Part shown: in pieces, positions 1-6,712 of the stretch
How the letters are laid out: every line of letters starts with the position of its first letter
How positions within the stretch are numbered: the stretch's first letter is position 1
Source of the DNA: 70-18 sp041691815
GTDB taxonomy: Bacteria; Pseudomonadota; Alphaproteobacteria; Acetobacterales; Acetobacteraceae
Reading direction: 5' to 3'
Assembly (NCBI GenBank): GCA_041691815.1
Contig: JBEPTZ010000099.1
Coordinates: 1 to 16,494, forward strand
DNA: 16,494 nucleotides
Position numbers and translations under genes: made by a program
The notes under the pieces: model-generated
What the model was told of the DNA's origin: nothing
Seen by the model: only the letters and a program-made list of their open reading frames with translations
The model's database searches: none

Positions 1-90
1 TTGGAGACTCCGGCGTCTCCGCACACTCAGTTGTTGCAAGGCGGATAAAAGTTTTTTGGTTCTTTTTTACAAAAAAGAACACGCTTACTT
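1..90. repeat. Composite palindromic element, copy A (left part cut by window edge)
   Basis: Only the right half of the element is in the window. It begins in a GC-rich inner hairpin (GGAGAC at 3-8 pairs with GTCTCC at 15-20). Then comes TTGTTGCAAGGCGGAT (31-46), nearly identical to the right arm of the long stem in copy D (15674-15688), so its partner arm should lie just outside the window. Next are AAAAGTTTTTTG (47-58) and a perfect 10-bp hairpin, GTTCTTTTTT (59-68) with AAAAAAGAAC (71-80) and a 2-nt loop. It ends in GCTTACTT (83-90), a variant of the GCTTCCTT end of other copies. The galU stop codon (85-87, read on minus) lies inside this end sequence. Confidence 0.75.
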
Positions 91-972
91 ATCGAAAATA
101 TCCTTACAATAACCTTTCAGAAATGCCCGCACCGCCGGCCCCAGGTCGGGCCGTTGCAGGGCGAAGGCGATCTGGGCTTCGAGGAAGCCGACCTTGTCGC
201 CGCAGTCGAACCGGCGGCCTTCATAGCGCAGGCCGTGGAACGGCACCTGGCCGATCAGCTTGGCCATGGCGTCGGTCAGTTGCACCTCGTTGCCGGCGCC
301 GCGTTCCATCCGCGAGAGGTAGCCCATCACTTCCGGGCGCAGCACGTAGCGGCCGATGATCGACAGGTCGGACGGCGCGTCGGCCGGTTTCGGTTTTTCC
401 ACCAGACCTTTCACCTCCACCAGGCGGCCGTCATCGGTGCCGATATCGAGGATGCCGTAGCGGTAGGTCTGGTCGTGCGGCACTTCGGTGACGGCGACGA
501 TGCAGCCGCCGGTCTGGTTGTAGGCCTCGGCCAACTGCTGCATGCAGGGGGTTTCGCTCAGCACTAGGTCGTCGGGCAGCAGGATGGCGAACGGATCGTC
601 GCCGACAAAGGCGCGCGCACACCAGATGGCATGGCCGAGGCCCAGCGGTTCCTGCTGGCGCACGGTGACCACCGAGCCGGGCTCAAGCTGGGAATCGCGC
701 AGTTCGCGCAGTTCGGTCATCTTGTGGCGCTCGCGCAGCACGGCTTCCAGTTCGAAGGCGATGTCGAAATGCTCGACGATGGCGGTCTTGCCGCGGCCGG
801 TTACGAAGCAGAACTGCTCGATACCGGCGGCGCGGGCCTCCTCGACGGCGTACTGGATCAACGGCTTGTCGACCACCGGCAGCATCTCCTTGGCGGTGGC
901 CTTGGTGGCGGGCAGGAAGCGGGTGCCCAGGCCGGCGACGGGGAGAACGGCCTTGCGCAGCGGTTTGATCAC
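85..972 (-). CDS. galU: UTP--glucose-1-phosphate uridylyltransferase
   Basis: Makes UDP-glucose from UTP and glucose-1-phosphate in the cytoplasm, a precursor for exopolysaccharide, LPS sugars and trehalose. The 295-residue protein has the nucleotidyltransferase signature GLGTRFLPATK at residues 14-24, followed by KEMLPVVDKP, then LLPDD (131-135), VEKPKP (191-196), the GNEVQLTDA segment (228-236) and RRFDCGDKVGFLEA near 253-266. All are typical of bacterial GalU, and the length fits the family. I chose the GTG start at 972 because AAGGAG lies 8-9 nt upstream; the longer open frame to 1038 adds 22 residues without family character. It stands alone on the minus strand, downstream of the J-domain gene with a 113-bp gap. 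Its TAA stop lies inside the end of a palindromic element. Confidence 0.95.
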   Translation of the reverse strand: MIKPLRKAVLPVAGLGTRFLPATKATAKEMLPVVDKPLIQYAVEEARAAGIEQFCFVTGRGKTAIVEHFDIAFELEAVLRERHKMTELRELRDSQLEPGSVVTVRQQEPLGLGHAIWCARAFVGDDPFAILLPDDLVLSETPCMQQLAEAYNQTGGCIVAVTEVPHDQTYRYGILDIGTDDGRLVEVKGLVEKPKPADAPSDLSIIGRYVLRPEVMGYLSRMERGAGNEVQLTDAMAKLIGQVPFHGLRYEGRRFDCGDKVGFLEAQIAFALQRPDLGPAVRAFLKGYCKDIFDK

Positions 973-1085
973 GAAATGGTCTCCTTGGCGGGTGCTGCCT
1001 TCGCAACAATGCGGGTTTGACCACAGGTGTGCGGCCATATGATGGCGTTAGTTGGCGTCGCTGCCGCAATGAGGCAAGGCACGGC

Positions 1086-1559
1086 CTATCGCAGCAGCAC
1101 ATCCCGCGCCTGGTTGATCCTCGCCGCCAGCCAGTCCGAGCCGCCGGCATCCGGGTGGCTGGCGCGCATCAGCCGGTGATGCGCGGCGCGGATATCGGCC
1201 TTGCTGGCGCCGGGCTTCAGCCCCAGCACCTCCAGCGCCTCGGCCTGGCTCATGCCGCTGGACGGGCGGGGGCCGGGGCGGCGGTTATAGGCGCCACCCG
1301 CGCCGCCGCCCGGGGGTGGCACCTTGCCGCGCTTGCCCTCGGCGACCCAACTCCAGACCATCGGGCCGAGCAGCACCAGGGCGGCAATCGCCAGCGAGCC
1401 ACGCCCGGTGAGAAACAGCATCACCGTCAGCAACAACCCGCCGATCGCCAGCGTCCACAGGCTCAACTGCTTGATGCTGGAGACCTGCGCCTTGCTGAAC
1501 ATGCCGAGCGCGTACATCAGCAGCACCAGAGAGGCGGCGCCCAGGAGAAGGAAGATCAT
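1086..1559 (-). CDS. Small membrane-anchored J-domain (DnaJ-like) protein
   Basis: A 157-residue protein with about three N-terminal hydrophobic segments (roughly 1-20, 36-52 and 56-74), a Gly/Pro-rich linker (about 81-100) and a short C-terminal J domain (about 103-157). The HPD tripeptide that stimulates Hsp70 ATPase is at 135-137. The arrangement resembles alphaproteobacterial membrane J proteins related to mitochondrial Tim14/Pam18. By inference the J domain faces the cytoplasm and recruits DnaK to the inner membrane; client unknown. The start at 1559 is the natural N-terminus of the first hydrophobic segment, but no Shine-Dalgarno sequence is visible: only 3 bp (GCG) separate the ATG from the end of palindromic element B. 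The mRNA may be leaderless or initiate inside the element. Ends with TAG, 113 bp before galU. Confidence 0.82.
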   Translation of the reverse strand: MIFLLLGAASLVLLMYALGMFSKAQVSSIKQLSLWTLAIGGLLLTVMLFLTGRGSLAIAALVLLGPMVWSWVAEGKRGKVPPPGGGAGGAYNRRPGPRPSSGMSQAEALEVLGLKPGASKADIRAAHHRLMRASHPDAGGSDWLAARINQARDVLLR

Positions 1560-1562
1560 CGC

Positions 1563-1695
1563 AAGGAAGCAGTTCTTTTTTGAAAAAAAGAACCAAAAAA
1601 CTTCATCCCATTAGACTCGGTGCCCGACACATGCACCGAACCCAAAGGGGGAAAGTTTTTTTGCTTCTTTTTTTCCAAAAAAAGAAGGCCTGTCA
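1563..1695. repeat. Composite palindromic element, copy B
   Basis: Fills the whole gap between the J-protein start and the maeB stop. Order on the plus strand: end motif AAGGAAGC (1563-1570); hairpin 1, GTTCTTTTTT (1572-1581) with AAAAAAGAAC (1584-1593), loop GA; CAAAAAACTT (1594-1603), which can pair with AAGTTTTTTTG (1653-1663) allowing one bulged T; an inner 7-bp hairpin TCGGTGC (1617-1623) with GCACCGA (1633-1639); hairpin 2, CTTCTTTTTTT (1664-1674) with AAAAAAAGAAG (1677-1687), a perfect 11-bp stem. The right end motif is degenerate (GCCTGTCA), and its last three bases are the maeB stop codon read on minus. The inner stem sequence is unlike that of copies C and D. Confidence 0.8.
1594..1663 (-). 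terminator. Possible terminator of maeB within element B
   Basis: Read on the minus strand from maeB, the central stem (1653-1663 with 1594-1603, plus the inner 7-bp hairpin) brings in a run of T at 1595-1600. This resembles an intrinsic terminator in which part of the T-run is itself paired. The same region read on plus also ends in T7 (1656-1662), so it may work both ways. Function is inferred from shape only. Confidence 0.35.
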
Positions 1696-3972
1696 TCCCC
1701 GCGCCGCCTGCACTTCGCCCGCCGCGATCGCACTGACATTGACGATCCCGCGCGCGGTCACGCTCGGCACCACCACATGGATCGGCTTGGACATCCCGAG
1801 CATGATCGGCCCCACCGGCTGCGCGTCGGCGGCGGCTTTCAGCAGGCTGAAGGCGATGTTGGCGGCGTCCAGCCCCGGCATCACCAGCAGGTTGGCCACG
1901 CCGCCGAGCCGGCTGTCCAGCACCGCGCGGTCGCGGATTGACTCCACCAGCGCCGCGTCGCCATGCATCTCGCCGTCGATCTCGAGGTCCGGCGCGCGGG
2001 CGCGGATCAGGCCGAGCGCGGCGCGCATCTTGCGGGCGGAGGGCGAGTTGGAGGCGCCGAAGCTGGAATGCGACAGCAGCGCCGCCTTCGGGGTCAGCCC
2101 GAACCGGCGCACCGCCTCGGCACCCAGCACGGTCATCTCGGCCACCTGCTCGGCGGTGGGGTCGACGTTCATGTGGGTGTCGCAGATGAAGATCGCGCCG
2201 CGCGGCAGGATCAGGCAGGACAGCGCGTAGACGCGCGACACCTCCGGGCGCTTGGCGATGATCGGCACGATGTAGAGCATGTGCCGCCACCAGTCGCCCA
2301 GCCCGCCGCAGATCGCCGCATCGGCCTCGCCGGCATGCAGCAGCATCGCGGCGGCAACCGTGTTTCGGTTGCGCACCCGGCGCGCCGCGGCATCCGGCGG
2401 CGTGCCGCGACGGCCGACCAGGCTCTGGTATTGCCCGACCAGCGGCGCGAACACCGCCTCGTCCTGCGCGGGGTCCAGCACGCGGACGCTGCGGTCCAGG
2501 TTGAGGCGCAGGCCCATCTCGCGCACCTTCTGGGCGATCACCGGGCGGCGGCCGATCAGGATCGGCTCGGCCATGTGGTCGTCCACCAGCATCTGGGCGG
2601 CGCGCAGCACGCGCGGGTCCTCGCCCTCGGCGTAGACGATGCGGGTGGTGGTCTTCTTCGCGGTCTCGAACACCGGGCGCATCAACTGGCCGGAGCGAAA
2701 CACGAAGCGCTCCAGTTCCAACCGGTAGGCGTCGAAATCGGCGATCGGGCGCTGCGCCACGCCGGTATCCATCGCGGCACGGGCGACGGCGGGGGCGATC
2801 TGCAGGATCAGCCGCGGATCGAACGGCTTGGGGATGATGTAGTCCGGCCCGAACACCGGGGCGACGCCGCCATACGCTGCCGCCACCACCTCGCTGGCCT
2901 CGATGCGCGCCAGTTCGGCGATCGCCTCCACCGCGGCGAGCTTCATCTCCTCGTTGATCGTCGTGGCCCCGCAATCCAGCGCGCCACGGAAGATGAACGG
3001 GAAGCAGAGGACGTTGTTGACCTGGTTGGGATAATCGGTGCGGCCGGTGGCGATGATGGCGTCCGGCCGGGCCTGGCGCACCAGCTCGGGGTCGATTTCC
3101 GGCTCCGGGTTGGCCAACGCCAGGATGATCGGGCGCGGCGCCAGCTTGCCGAGCCACTCGGCCTTCAGCACGCGCGGTGCGGAGAGGCCCATGAAGATGT
3201 CCGCCCCGTCCAGCACGTCAGGCAGGGTGCGGGCGTCGGTCTCGCGGACATAGGGGGCGATGCGCGGCGGCAGGTCGGGGCGGCCGGCATGCACCACGCC
3301 CTTGACGTCGGTCAGCGTGACGTTCTCCGGCTTCAGCCCCATCGCCACCAGCAGGTCGACACAGGCCATCGCCGCAGCGCCGGCGCCGGAGGTCACCAGC
3401 TTGGCCTCGGAAAGCTGCTTGTCCTGCAGCACCAGCGCGTTGCGCACCGCAGCGGCGACGGTGATGGCGGTGCCGTGCTGGTCATCGTGGAATACCGGGA
3501 TTTTCATCCGGGCGCGCAGCTTGGCCTCGATCTCCCAGCATTCCGGAGCCTTGATGTCCTCCAGGTTGATGGCGCCAAAGGTCGGTTCCAAGGCGGCCAC
3601 CACTTCCACGAAACGCGCCGGGTCCTGCTCGTCCACCTCGATGTCGAACACGTCGATGCCGGCGAATTTCTTGAACAGGACCGCCTTGCCCTCCATCACC
3701 GGTTTGCCGGCCAGCGCCCCGATATTGCCCAGCCCGAGCACCGCGGTGCCGTTCGAGATCACCCCCACCAGGTTGGCGCGCGCGGTATACAGCCAGGCAT
3801 TGGCGGGGTCGGCGGCGATCTCGTCGCAGGCGGCGGCGACGCCGGGGGAATAGGCCAGGGCCAGGTCGCGCTGGCTGGACATCCGCTTGGTCGCCTCGAC
3901 CGACAGCTTCCCCGGCCGGGGCAGCCGGTGGTAATCGAGTGCTGCTTTCCGGAAATCGTCGTCCATCGCCAT
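1693..3972 (-). CDS. maeB: NADP-dependent malic enzyme with C-terminal phosphotransacetylase-like domain
   Basis: Oxidative decarboxylation of malate to pyruvate with reduction of NADP, feeding pyruvate and reducing power. The 759-residue length is that of the fused MaeB class. Residues about 1-420 are the malic enzyme: LALAYSPGVA (37-46), VISNGTAVLGLG (71-82), the Lys-containing MEGKAVLFKKFAG segment (93-105), INLEDIKAPECWEIE (135-149), FHDDQHGTA (161-169) with metal ligands, and a dinucleotide loop SGAGAAA around 195-201. Residues about 430-755 form a phosphate acetyl/butyryl-transferase-like domain; in this family it is usually described as regulatory (acetyl-CoA sensing), not catalytic. 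ATG at 3972 or 3966 are both possible, since GGGGCGG sits just upstream of both. The stop codon is the outer edge of palindromic element B. Confidence 0.95.
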   Translation of the reverse strand: MAMDDDFRKAALDYHRLPRPGKLSVEATKRMSSQRDLALAYSPGVAAACDEIAADPANAWLYTARANLVGVISNGTAVLGLGNIGALAGKPVMEGKAVLFKKFAGIDVFDIEVDEQDPARFVEVVAALEPTFGAINLEDIKAPECWEIEAKLRARMKIPVFHDDQHGTAITVAAAVRNALVLQDKQLSEAKLVTSGAGAAAMACVDLLVAMGLKPENVTLTDVKGVVHAGRPDLPPRIAPYVRETDARTLPDVLDGADIFMGLSAPRVLKAEWLGKLAPRPIILALANPEPEIDPELVRQARPDAIIATGRTDYPNQVNNVLCFPFIFRGALDCGATTINEEMKLAAVEAIAELARIEASEVVAAAYGGVAPVFGPDYIIPKPFDPRLILQIAPAVARAAMDTGVAQRPIADFDAYRLELERFVFRSGQLMRPVFETAKKTTTRIVYAEGEDPRVLRAAQMLVDDHMAEPILIGRRPVIAQKVREMGLRLNLDRSVRVLDPAQDEAVFAPLVGQYQSLVGRRGTPPDAAARRVRNRNTVAAAMLLHAGEADAAICGGLGDWWRHMLYIVPIIAKRPEVSRVYALSCLILPRGAIFICDTHMNVDPTAEQVAEMTVLGAEAVRRFGLTPKAALLSHSSFGASNSPSARKMRAALGLIRARAPDLEIDGEMHGDAALVESIRDRAVLDSRLGGVANLLVMPGLDAANIAFSLLKAAADAQPVGPIMLGMSKPIHVVVPSVTARGIVNVSAIAAGEVQAARG

Positions 3973-3990
3973 ATCCGCCCCATCGCTCTA

Positions 3991-3996
3991 GTTATA
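3991..3996 (-). promoter_or_regulatory. Possible -10 box of maeB
   Basis: On the minus strand TATAAC lies about 19 nt upstream of the maeB ATG at 3972, leaving a leader of roughly a dozen bases. No convincing -35 hexamer is present at 16-18 bp, so this is a weak call from one hexamer only. Confidence 0.25.
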
Positions 3997-4032
3997 CGCA
4001 AGATCGGCGGGATGGGCCGCGTATGCAACCGT

Positions 4033-4050
4033 TGCGCGGCGACCCGCGCA
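4033..4050 (-). other. GC hairpin between tRNA-Leu and maeB
   Basis: TGCGCGG (4033-4039) and CCGCGCA (4044-4050) form a perfect 7-bp stem with a 4-nt loop, about 30 nt past the 3' end of the tRNA on the minus strand. No T-run follows, so it may be a Rho-type or weak terminator, or a processing boundary for the tRNA precursor. It lies in the 107-bp gap upstream of maeB. Confidence 0.35.
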
Positions 4051-4079
4051 GGCAGGCTGATTTGGAGACGGCAGGGTTA

Positions 4080-4162
4080 TGCGGTCGAGAAGACTCGAAC
4101 TTCCACGAGGTTACCCCCACAAGCACCTCAAGCTTGCGCGTCTACCATTCCGCCACGACCGC
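4080..4162 (-). tRNA. tRNA-Leu (anticodon GAG)
   Basis: The minus strand reads GCGGTCG at the 5' end and CGACCGC at the 3' end, a full 7-bp acceptor stem with discriminator A (4080). The anticodon arm is CAAGC-TTGAGGT-GCTTG, giving anticodon GAG, which decodes CUU/CUC leucine codons. A long variable arm follows (class II tRNA, as expected for Leu) and the T arm carries GTTCGAGTC. The 3' CCA is not encoded: TAA follows the discriminator, so CCA must be added after transcription. It is divergent from lipB with only 26 bp between them. Confidence 0.95.
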
Positions 4163-4178
4163 ACCGGGCAGGTGGGGG

Positions 4179-4207
4179 CGTATAGCCGATGACTCCGCCG
4201 GCATCAA
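4179..4207 (-). promoter_or_regulatory. Probable sigma70-type promoter of tRNA-Leu, overlapping the lipB 5' end
   Basis: On the minus strand TTGATG (4202-4207) and TATACG (4179-4184) are separated by exactly 17 bp, and the -10 box ends 16 bp before the mature tRNA 5' end. This would give a leader of about ten nucleotides for RNase P to remove. The -35 box and most of the spacer lie inside the first codons of lipB on the other strand. Sequence match only; not tested. Confidence 0.5.
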
Positions 4208-4857
4208 TGACCGACAGCGAGGCAATTGCCTGGGCGGTGGCCGACGGCCTAACCCCCTACCCCACGGCGCTGGAAACCATGGCAGCCCGGGTGGCCGGCA
4301 TCCGCGCCGGCAGCGCCAGCGAGCAGGTCTGGCTGGTCGAACATCCGCCGCTGTACACCGCCGGCACCTCGGCCAATCCGGCGGATTTGCAGCAGCCGCA
4401 CCGCTTCCCGACCTTCGATGCCGGGCGCGGCGGGCAATGGACCTATCACGGCCCGGGACAGCGCACCGGCTATGTAATGCTGGATCTGACCCGGCCGCAC
4501 GGCATGGTCGCGGCGCGCGATGTGCGCAGCTACGTGCATGGCCTGGAGGAATGGCTGATCCGCGCGCTCGACCGCTTCAACGTCCGCGGCGAGCGGCGCG
4601 AGGGGCGGATCGGCATCTGGGTGGCAGGACCGCGCGGCGAGGCGAAGATCGGCGCACTCGGGGTGCGGGTGACGCGCTGGGTGTCGTGGCACGGCATCGC
4701 GCTGAATGTTGACCCCGACCTGAGCCATTTCGCCGGCATCGTGCCCTGCGGCATCCGCCAGTTCGGCGTCACCAGCCTGCATGACCTGGGGGTATTGGCG
4801 ACCATGGCGGAGGCCGATTCGGCGTTGATCAGCGCCTGGGGCGAGGTGTTCGGCTAG
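4189..4857 (+). CDS. lipB: Octanoyl-[acyl-carrier-protein]:protein N-octanoyltransferase (lipoate biosynthesis)
   Basis: Transfers the octanoyl group from ACP to the lipoyl domains of pyruvate and 2-oxoglutarate dehydrogenases and the glycine cleavage H protein; LipA then inserts sulphur. The 222-residue protein matches family length. Visible signatures: LVEHPPLYTAGTSA (49-62), GRGGQWTYHGPGQ (79-91) with the conserved His87, AKIGALGV with Lys153 (152-159), SWHGIALNV (166-174) and GIVPCGI with the likely catalytic Cys187 (183-189). I prefer the ATG at 4189 because AGGTGGGGG lies about 10 nt upstream; the next ATG at 4207 has no purine-rich stretch before it. It is divergent from tRNA-Leu and convergent with the hydrolase gene, with 4 bp between their stop codons. 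The convergent gap has no visible terminator. Confidence 0.95.
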   Translation: MTPPASMTDSEAIAWAVADGLTPYPTALETMAARVAGIRAGSASEQVWLVEHPPLYTAGTSANPADLQQPHRFPTFDAGRGGQWTYHGPGQRTGYVMLDLTRPHGMVAARDVRSYVHGLEEWLIRALDRFNVRGERREGRIGIWVAGPRGEAKIGALGVRVTRWVSWHGIALNVDPDLSHFAGIVPCGIRQFGVTSLHDLGVLATMAEADSALISAWGEVFG

Positions 4858-4861
4858 ATTG

Positions 4862-5800
4862 CTATAACGCATAACTGTCGCCGCGCAGGAAGGCGATGGT
4901 GTCGCGGTGCAGCGCCATCCGCCCGGCCTCCAGATGCATCAGGTGGGTGCCGTGGCCGAGCTTCACATCACGTTTCAGCGGTGCGGCGGTGCAGGCGTCG
5001 AACAGCCAGGCGGCGTCCGCATCGGTGCACAGGCTGTCCCAGGCGCCGCGCAGGATGCACAGCGGCGCGGTGATGCCGGCCGGGTCGTACGGCAGCCGGC
5101 CGGCCCAAGCATCGGCGATATCGGCGCGCGGGCCGCAGGGAATCGCCACGCTGGGCGGGTCGCGGCTGAGGCTGCTGGGGTCGCTGGCCAGATAGGCCGG
5201 CGCCCAGGCGGCGAAATGCGCCGACGACAGCACGCCGGCAGCACCTTGCGGCACATCGGCGATGAAGCGCGCCCATTGCGCGGCGTTGGTGACGCATTGC
5301 CAGGCCGGCGGCACTGGCGCGGGCCCGCCTTCGCGTCGGGTGATCGGGCCGAACAGCACAAGGCGCTCCACCCGCGCCGGTTTCAGAGTAGCGAACAGTC
5401 CGGCGACCATACAGCCCCAGGAATGCGCCACCAGCGACACCCGGGAGTGGCCGAGCCGGGCGGTGATGGCCGCTACCGCGCAGCCGATCTGGGCAGCGGC
5501 CGCGGCGGCGCGGCCGAGCGGCGGGGCAGCCTCGGGCGGGGCGGCCATCTCGGGGTAGCGATCGGAGCCGCCGAAGCCAAGGAAATCAACCCCGAACACG
5601 TCGAACCCGGCCTCTGCCATGGCATCCGCCCAGGAGCGGCCGTCGAAGCGAAAACCCACCGAGAGGGCAGCCGGGAATGTGGCACCATGGATATACAGCA
5701 CCGCATGGCGGCCCGGATTGATCGCCGCTGGCTGGTGGAACATGTGCAGGGCAAGGCCGGGAACCGGACTCGGGATGCTGAAAAACTGCGGCTCGGGCAT
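4862..5800 (-). CDS. Alpha/beta-fold hydrolase, substrate unknown
   Basis: A 312-residue cytoplasmic alpha/beta hydrolase. The N-terminal part has the oxyanion-region strand AVLYIHGATFPA (33-44) and the FGVDFLGFGGSDR segment (69-81). The nucleophile elbow is AHSWGC with Ser127. The acid is probably Asp255 in GAWDSLC, and the base probably His286 in GHGTHLMHLE. The triad is thus complete, but nothing indicates the substrate (ester, lactone or C-C bond). The start at 5800 is set by GGAGG 7 nt upstream; the open frame to 5854 adds 18 residues without family character. It is 115 bp downstream of the dedA-like gene on the same strand and may have its own promoter. It converges on lipB. Confidence 0.85.
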   Translation of the reverse strand: MPEPQFFSIPSPVPGLALHMFHQPAAINPGRHAVLYIHGATFPAALSVGFRFDGRSWADAMAEAGFDVFGVDFLGFGGSDRYPEMAAPPEAAPPLGRAAAAAAQIGCAVAAITARLGHSRVSLVAHSWGCMVAGLFATLKPARVERLVLFGPITRREGGPAPVPPAWQCVTNAAQWARFIADVPQGAAGVLSSAHFAAWAPAYLASDPSSLSRDPPSVAIPCGPRADIADAWAGRLPYDPAGITAPLCILRGAWDSLCTDADAAWLFDACTAAPLKRDVKLGHGTHLMHLEAGRMALHRDTIAFLRGDSYAL

Positions 5801-5887
5801 GGGCGATCCTCCGACGGGGCCGGACTCGCGCCGGCGACAGGCAGGAGATCGCACGGATTCGGCCCGGCATGGTTCGTCGAAGATCGA

Positions 5888-5893
5888 ACTATA
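5888..5893 (-). promoter_or_regulatory. Possible -10 box of the alpha/beta hydrolase gene
   Basis: TATAGT on the minus strand, one base from TATAAT, lies in the 115-bp gap downstream of the dedA-like gene, about 88 nt before the ATG at 5800. The surroundings are the most A/T-rich part of the gap, but no good -35 hexamer is found. The leader also contains a small GCCGG/CCGGC hairpin. Weak call. Confidence 0.3.
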
Positions 5894-5915
5894 GAAATTC
5901 AGTTATGACTCATAC

Positions 5916-6437
5916 CTATCCCAGCCAGCCGGCCAGCAGCCCCCCCGGCGCCAGCAGCACGAAGGCCCACAGCGGCGCCGAGAGCCAGTTGGCCAGTTGG
6001 AAGGTCCACCAGTTCATCTCGAAAATGCCGCACAGCAGCGGCACGGTGGCGCGTAGCGGGCTGAAGAAACGGCAGAACACCACGCTCAGCGCGCCCCAGC
6101 GGCGGAAGAACCGCTCGCCGCGCGGCAGCATGTCGGGGTAGCGCGACAGCGGCCAGATATGCCGTGCCCGGTCCTTGATGCGGTAGCCGATGGCGTAGCT
6201 GGCCCAGTCGCCCAGCGCCGCGCCGAGGCTGACCGCCAGCCAGACCGGCACGAACGGAATATGGCTGGCGCCAACCAGGCCGCCGACCGCGACCAGGATC
6301 AAGGTCGCCGGCACCACGAACGACACGAAGGCCAGCGACTTGAAGAACGCCAGCGCGAACACGATCGGCGCCGCCCAGTGCTGGTTGGCCTCGATGAACG
6401 CCAGCAGCGCGCCGAGCGCGTGATGAAACCAGAGCAT
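5916..6437 (-). CDS. DedA-family (SNARE-associated / VTT domain) inner-membrane protein
   Basis: A 173-residue polytopic membrane protein with hydrophobic segments around 22-56, 64-84, 115-138 and 150-171. DedA features include the re-entrant-type segment SLAFVSFVVPATLIL (34-48), LGAALGDWASYAIGYRIKD (71-89) and the FCRFFSPLRATVPLLCG motif (121-137) with two Arg. DedA proteins are undecaprenyl-phosphate or phospholipid flippase candidates linked to membrane potential and envelope integrity. Odd points: it is shorter than the usual 200 or so residues, and Lys33 sits where many relatives have Glu before the SLAF segment, while Asp77 is kept. Its ATG overlaps the acyP stop codon by one base (TGATG), implying translational coupling. 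It is the last gene of the cluster. Confidence 0.85.
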   Translation of the reverse strand: MLWFHHALGALLAFIEANQHWAAPIVFALAFFKSLAFVSFVVPATLILVAVGGLVGASHIPFVPVWLAVSLGAALGDWASYAIGYRIKDRARHIWPLSRYPDMLPRGERFFRRWGALSVVFCRFFSPLRATVPLLCGIFEMNWWTFQLANWLSAPLWAFVLLAPGGLLAGWLG

Positions 6438-6712
6438 CAGGCCGAGGGCAGCCGCACAAAACCGAGCTCGGCCGGCGGCTCGGCCAGTTGCTCGTCGATC
6501 GACTCCACCACGGCGCTGCGCGGGCCGTAGCGGCAGGCGCGCAGCATCTCCTCCACCGCCGGTTCCGGCCCGTCGATCAGCGCCTCTATGGTGCCGTCGG
6601 AGCGGTTGCGCACCCAGCCGTTGAGGCCGAGCGCGCGGGCCTGGGCGACCATCCAGTCGCGAAACCCGACATTATGCACGTGGCCGGCGATGCGCAGCCG
6701 GCGCGCGGCCAT
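6437..6712 (-). CDS. acyP: Acylphosphatase
   Basis: Hydrolyses acyl phosphates such as acetyl phosphate and carbamoyl phosphate; cytoplasmic. At 91 residues it is full length for this small family. The N-terminal signature GHVHNVGFRDW (10-20) carries the phosphate-binding Arg18, and GWVRNRSDG (32-40) carries the catalytic Asn36. A family-typical DGTIEALIDGP follows. The start overlaps the stop of the atp12-like gene (TGATG), and its own stop overlaps the dedA-like start in the same way, so all three are likely made from one mRNA by coupled translation. Confidence 0.93.
   Translation of the reverse strand: MAARRLRIAGHVHNVGFRDWMVAQARALGLNGWVRNRSDGTIEALIDGPEPAVEEMLRACRYGPRSAVVESIDEQLAEPPAELGFVRLPSA

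Noticed and set aside
1556..3157. A 533-codon minus-strand frame overlapping maeB and element B
   Set aside because: Out-of-frame shadow of maeB; its C-terminus is translated repeat sequence.
1963..4185. A 740-codon plus-strand open frame across maeB and the tRNA
   Set aside because: Antisense to clear maeB coding sequence, runs through the tRNA gene, and has His/Gln/Arg-rich noise composition.
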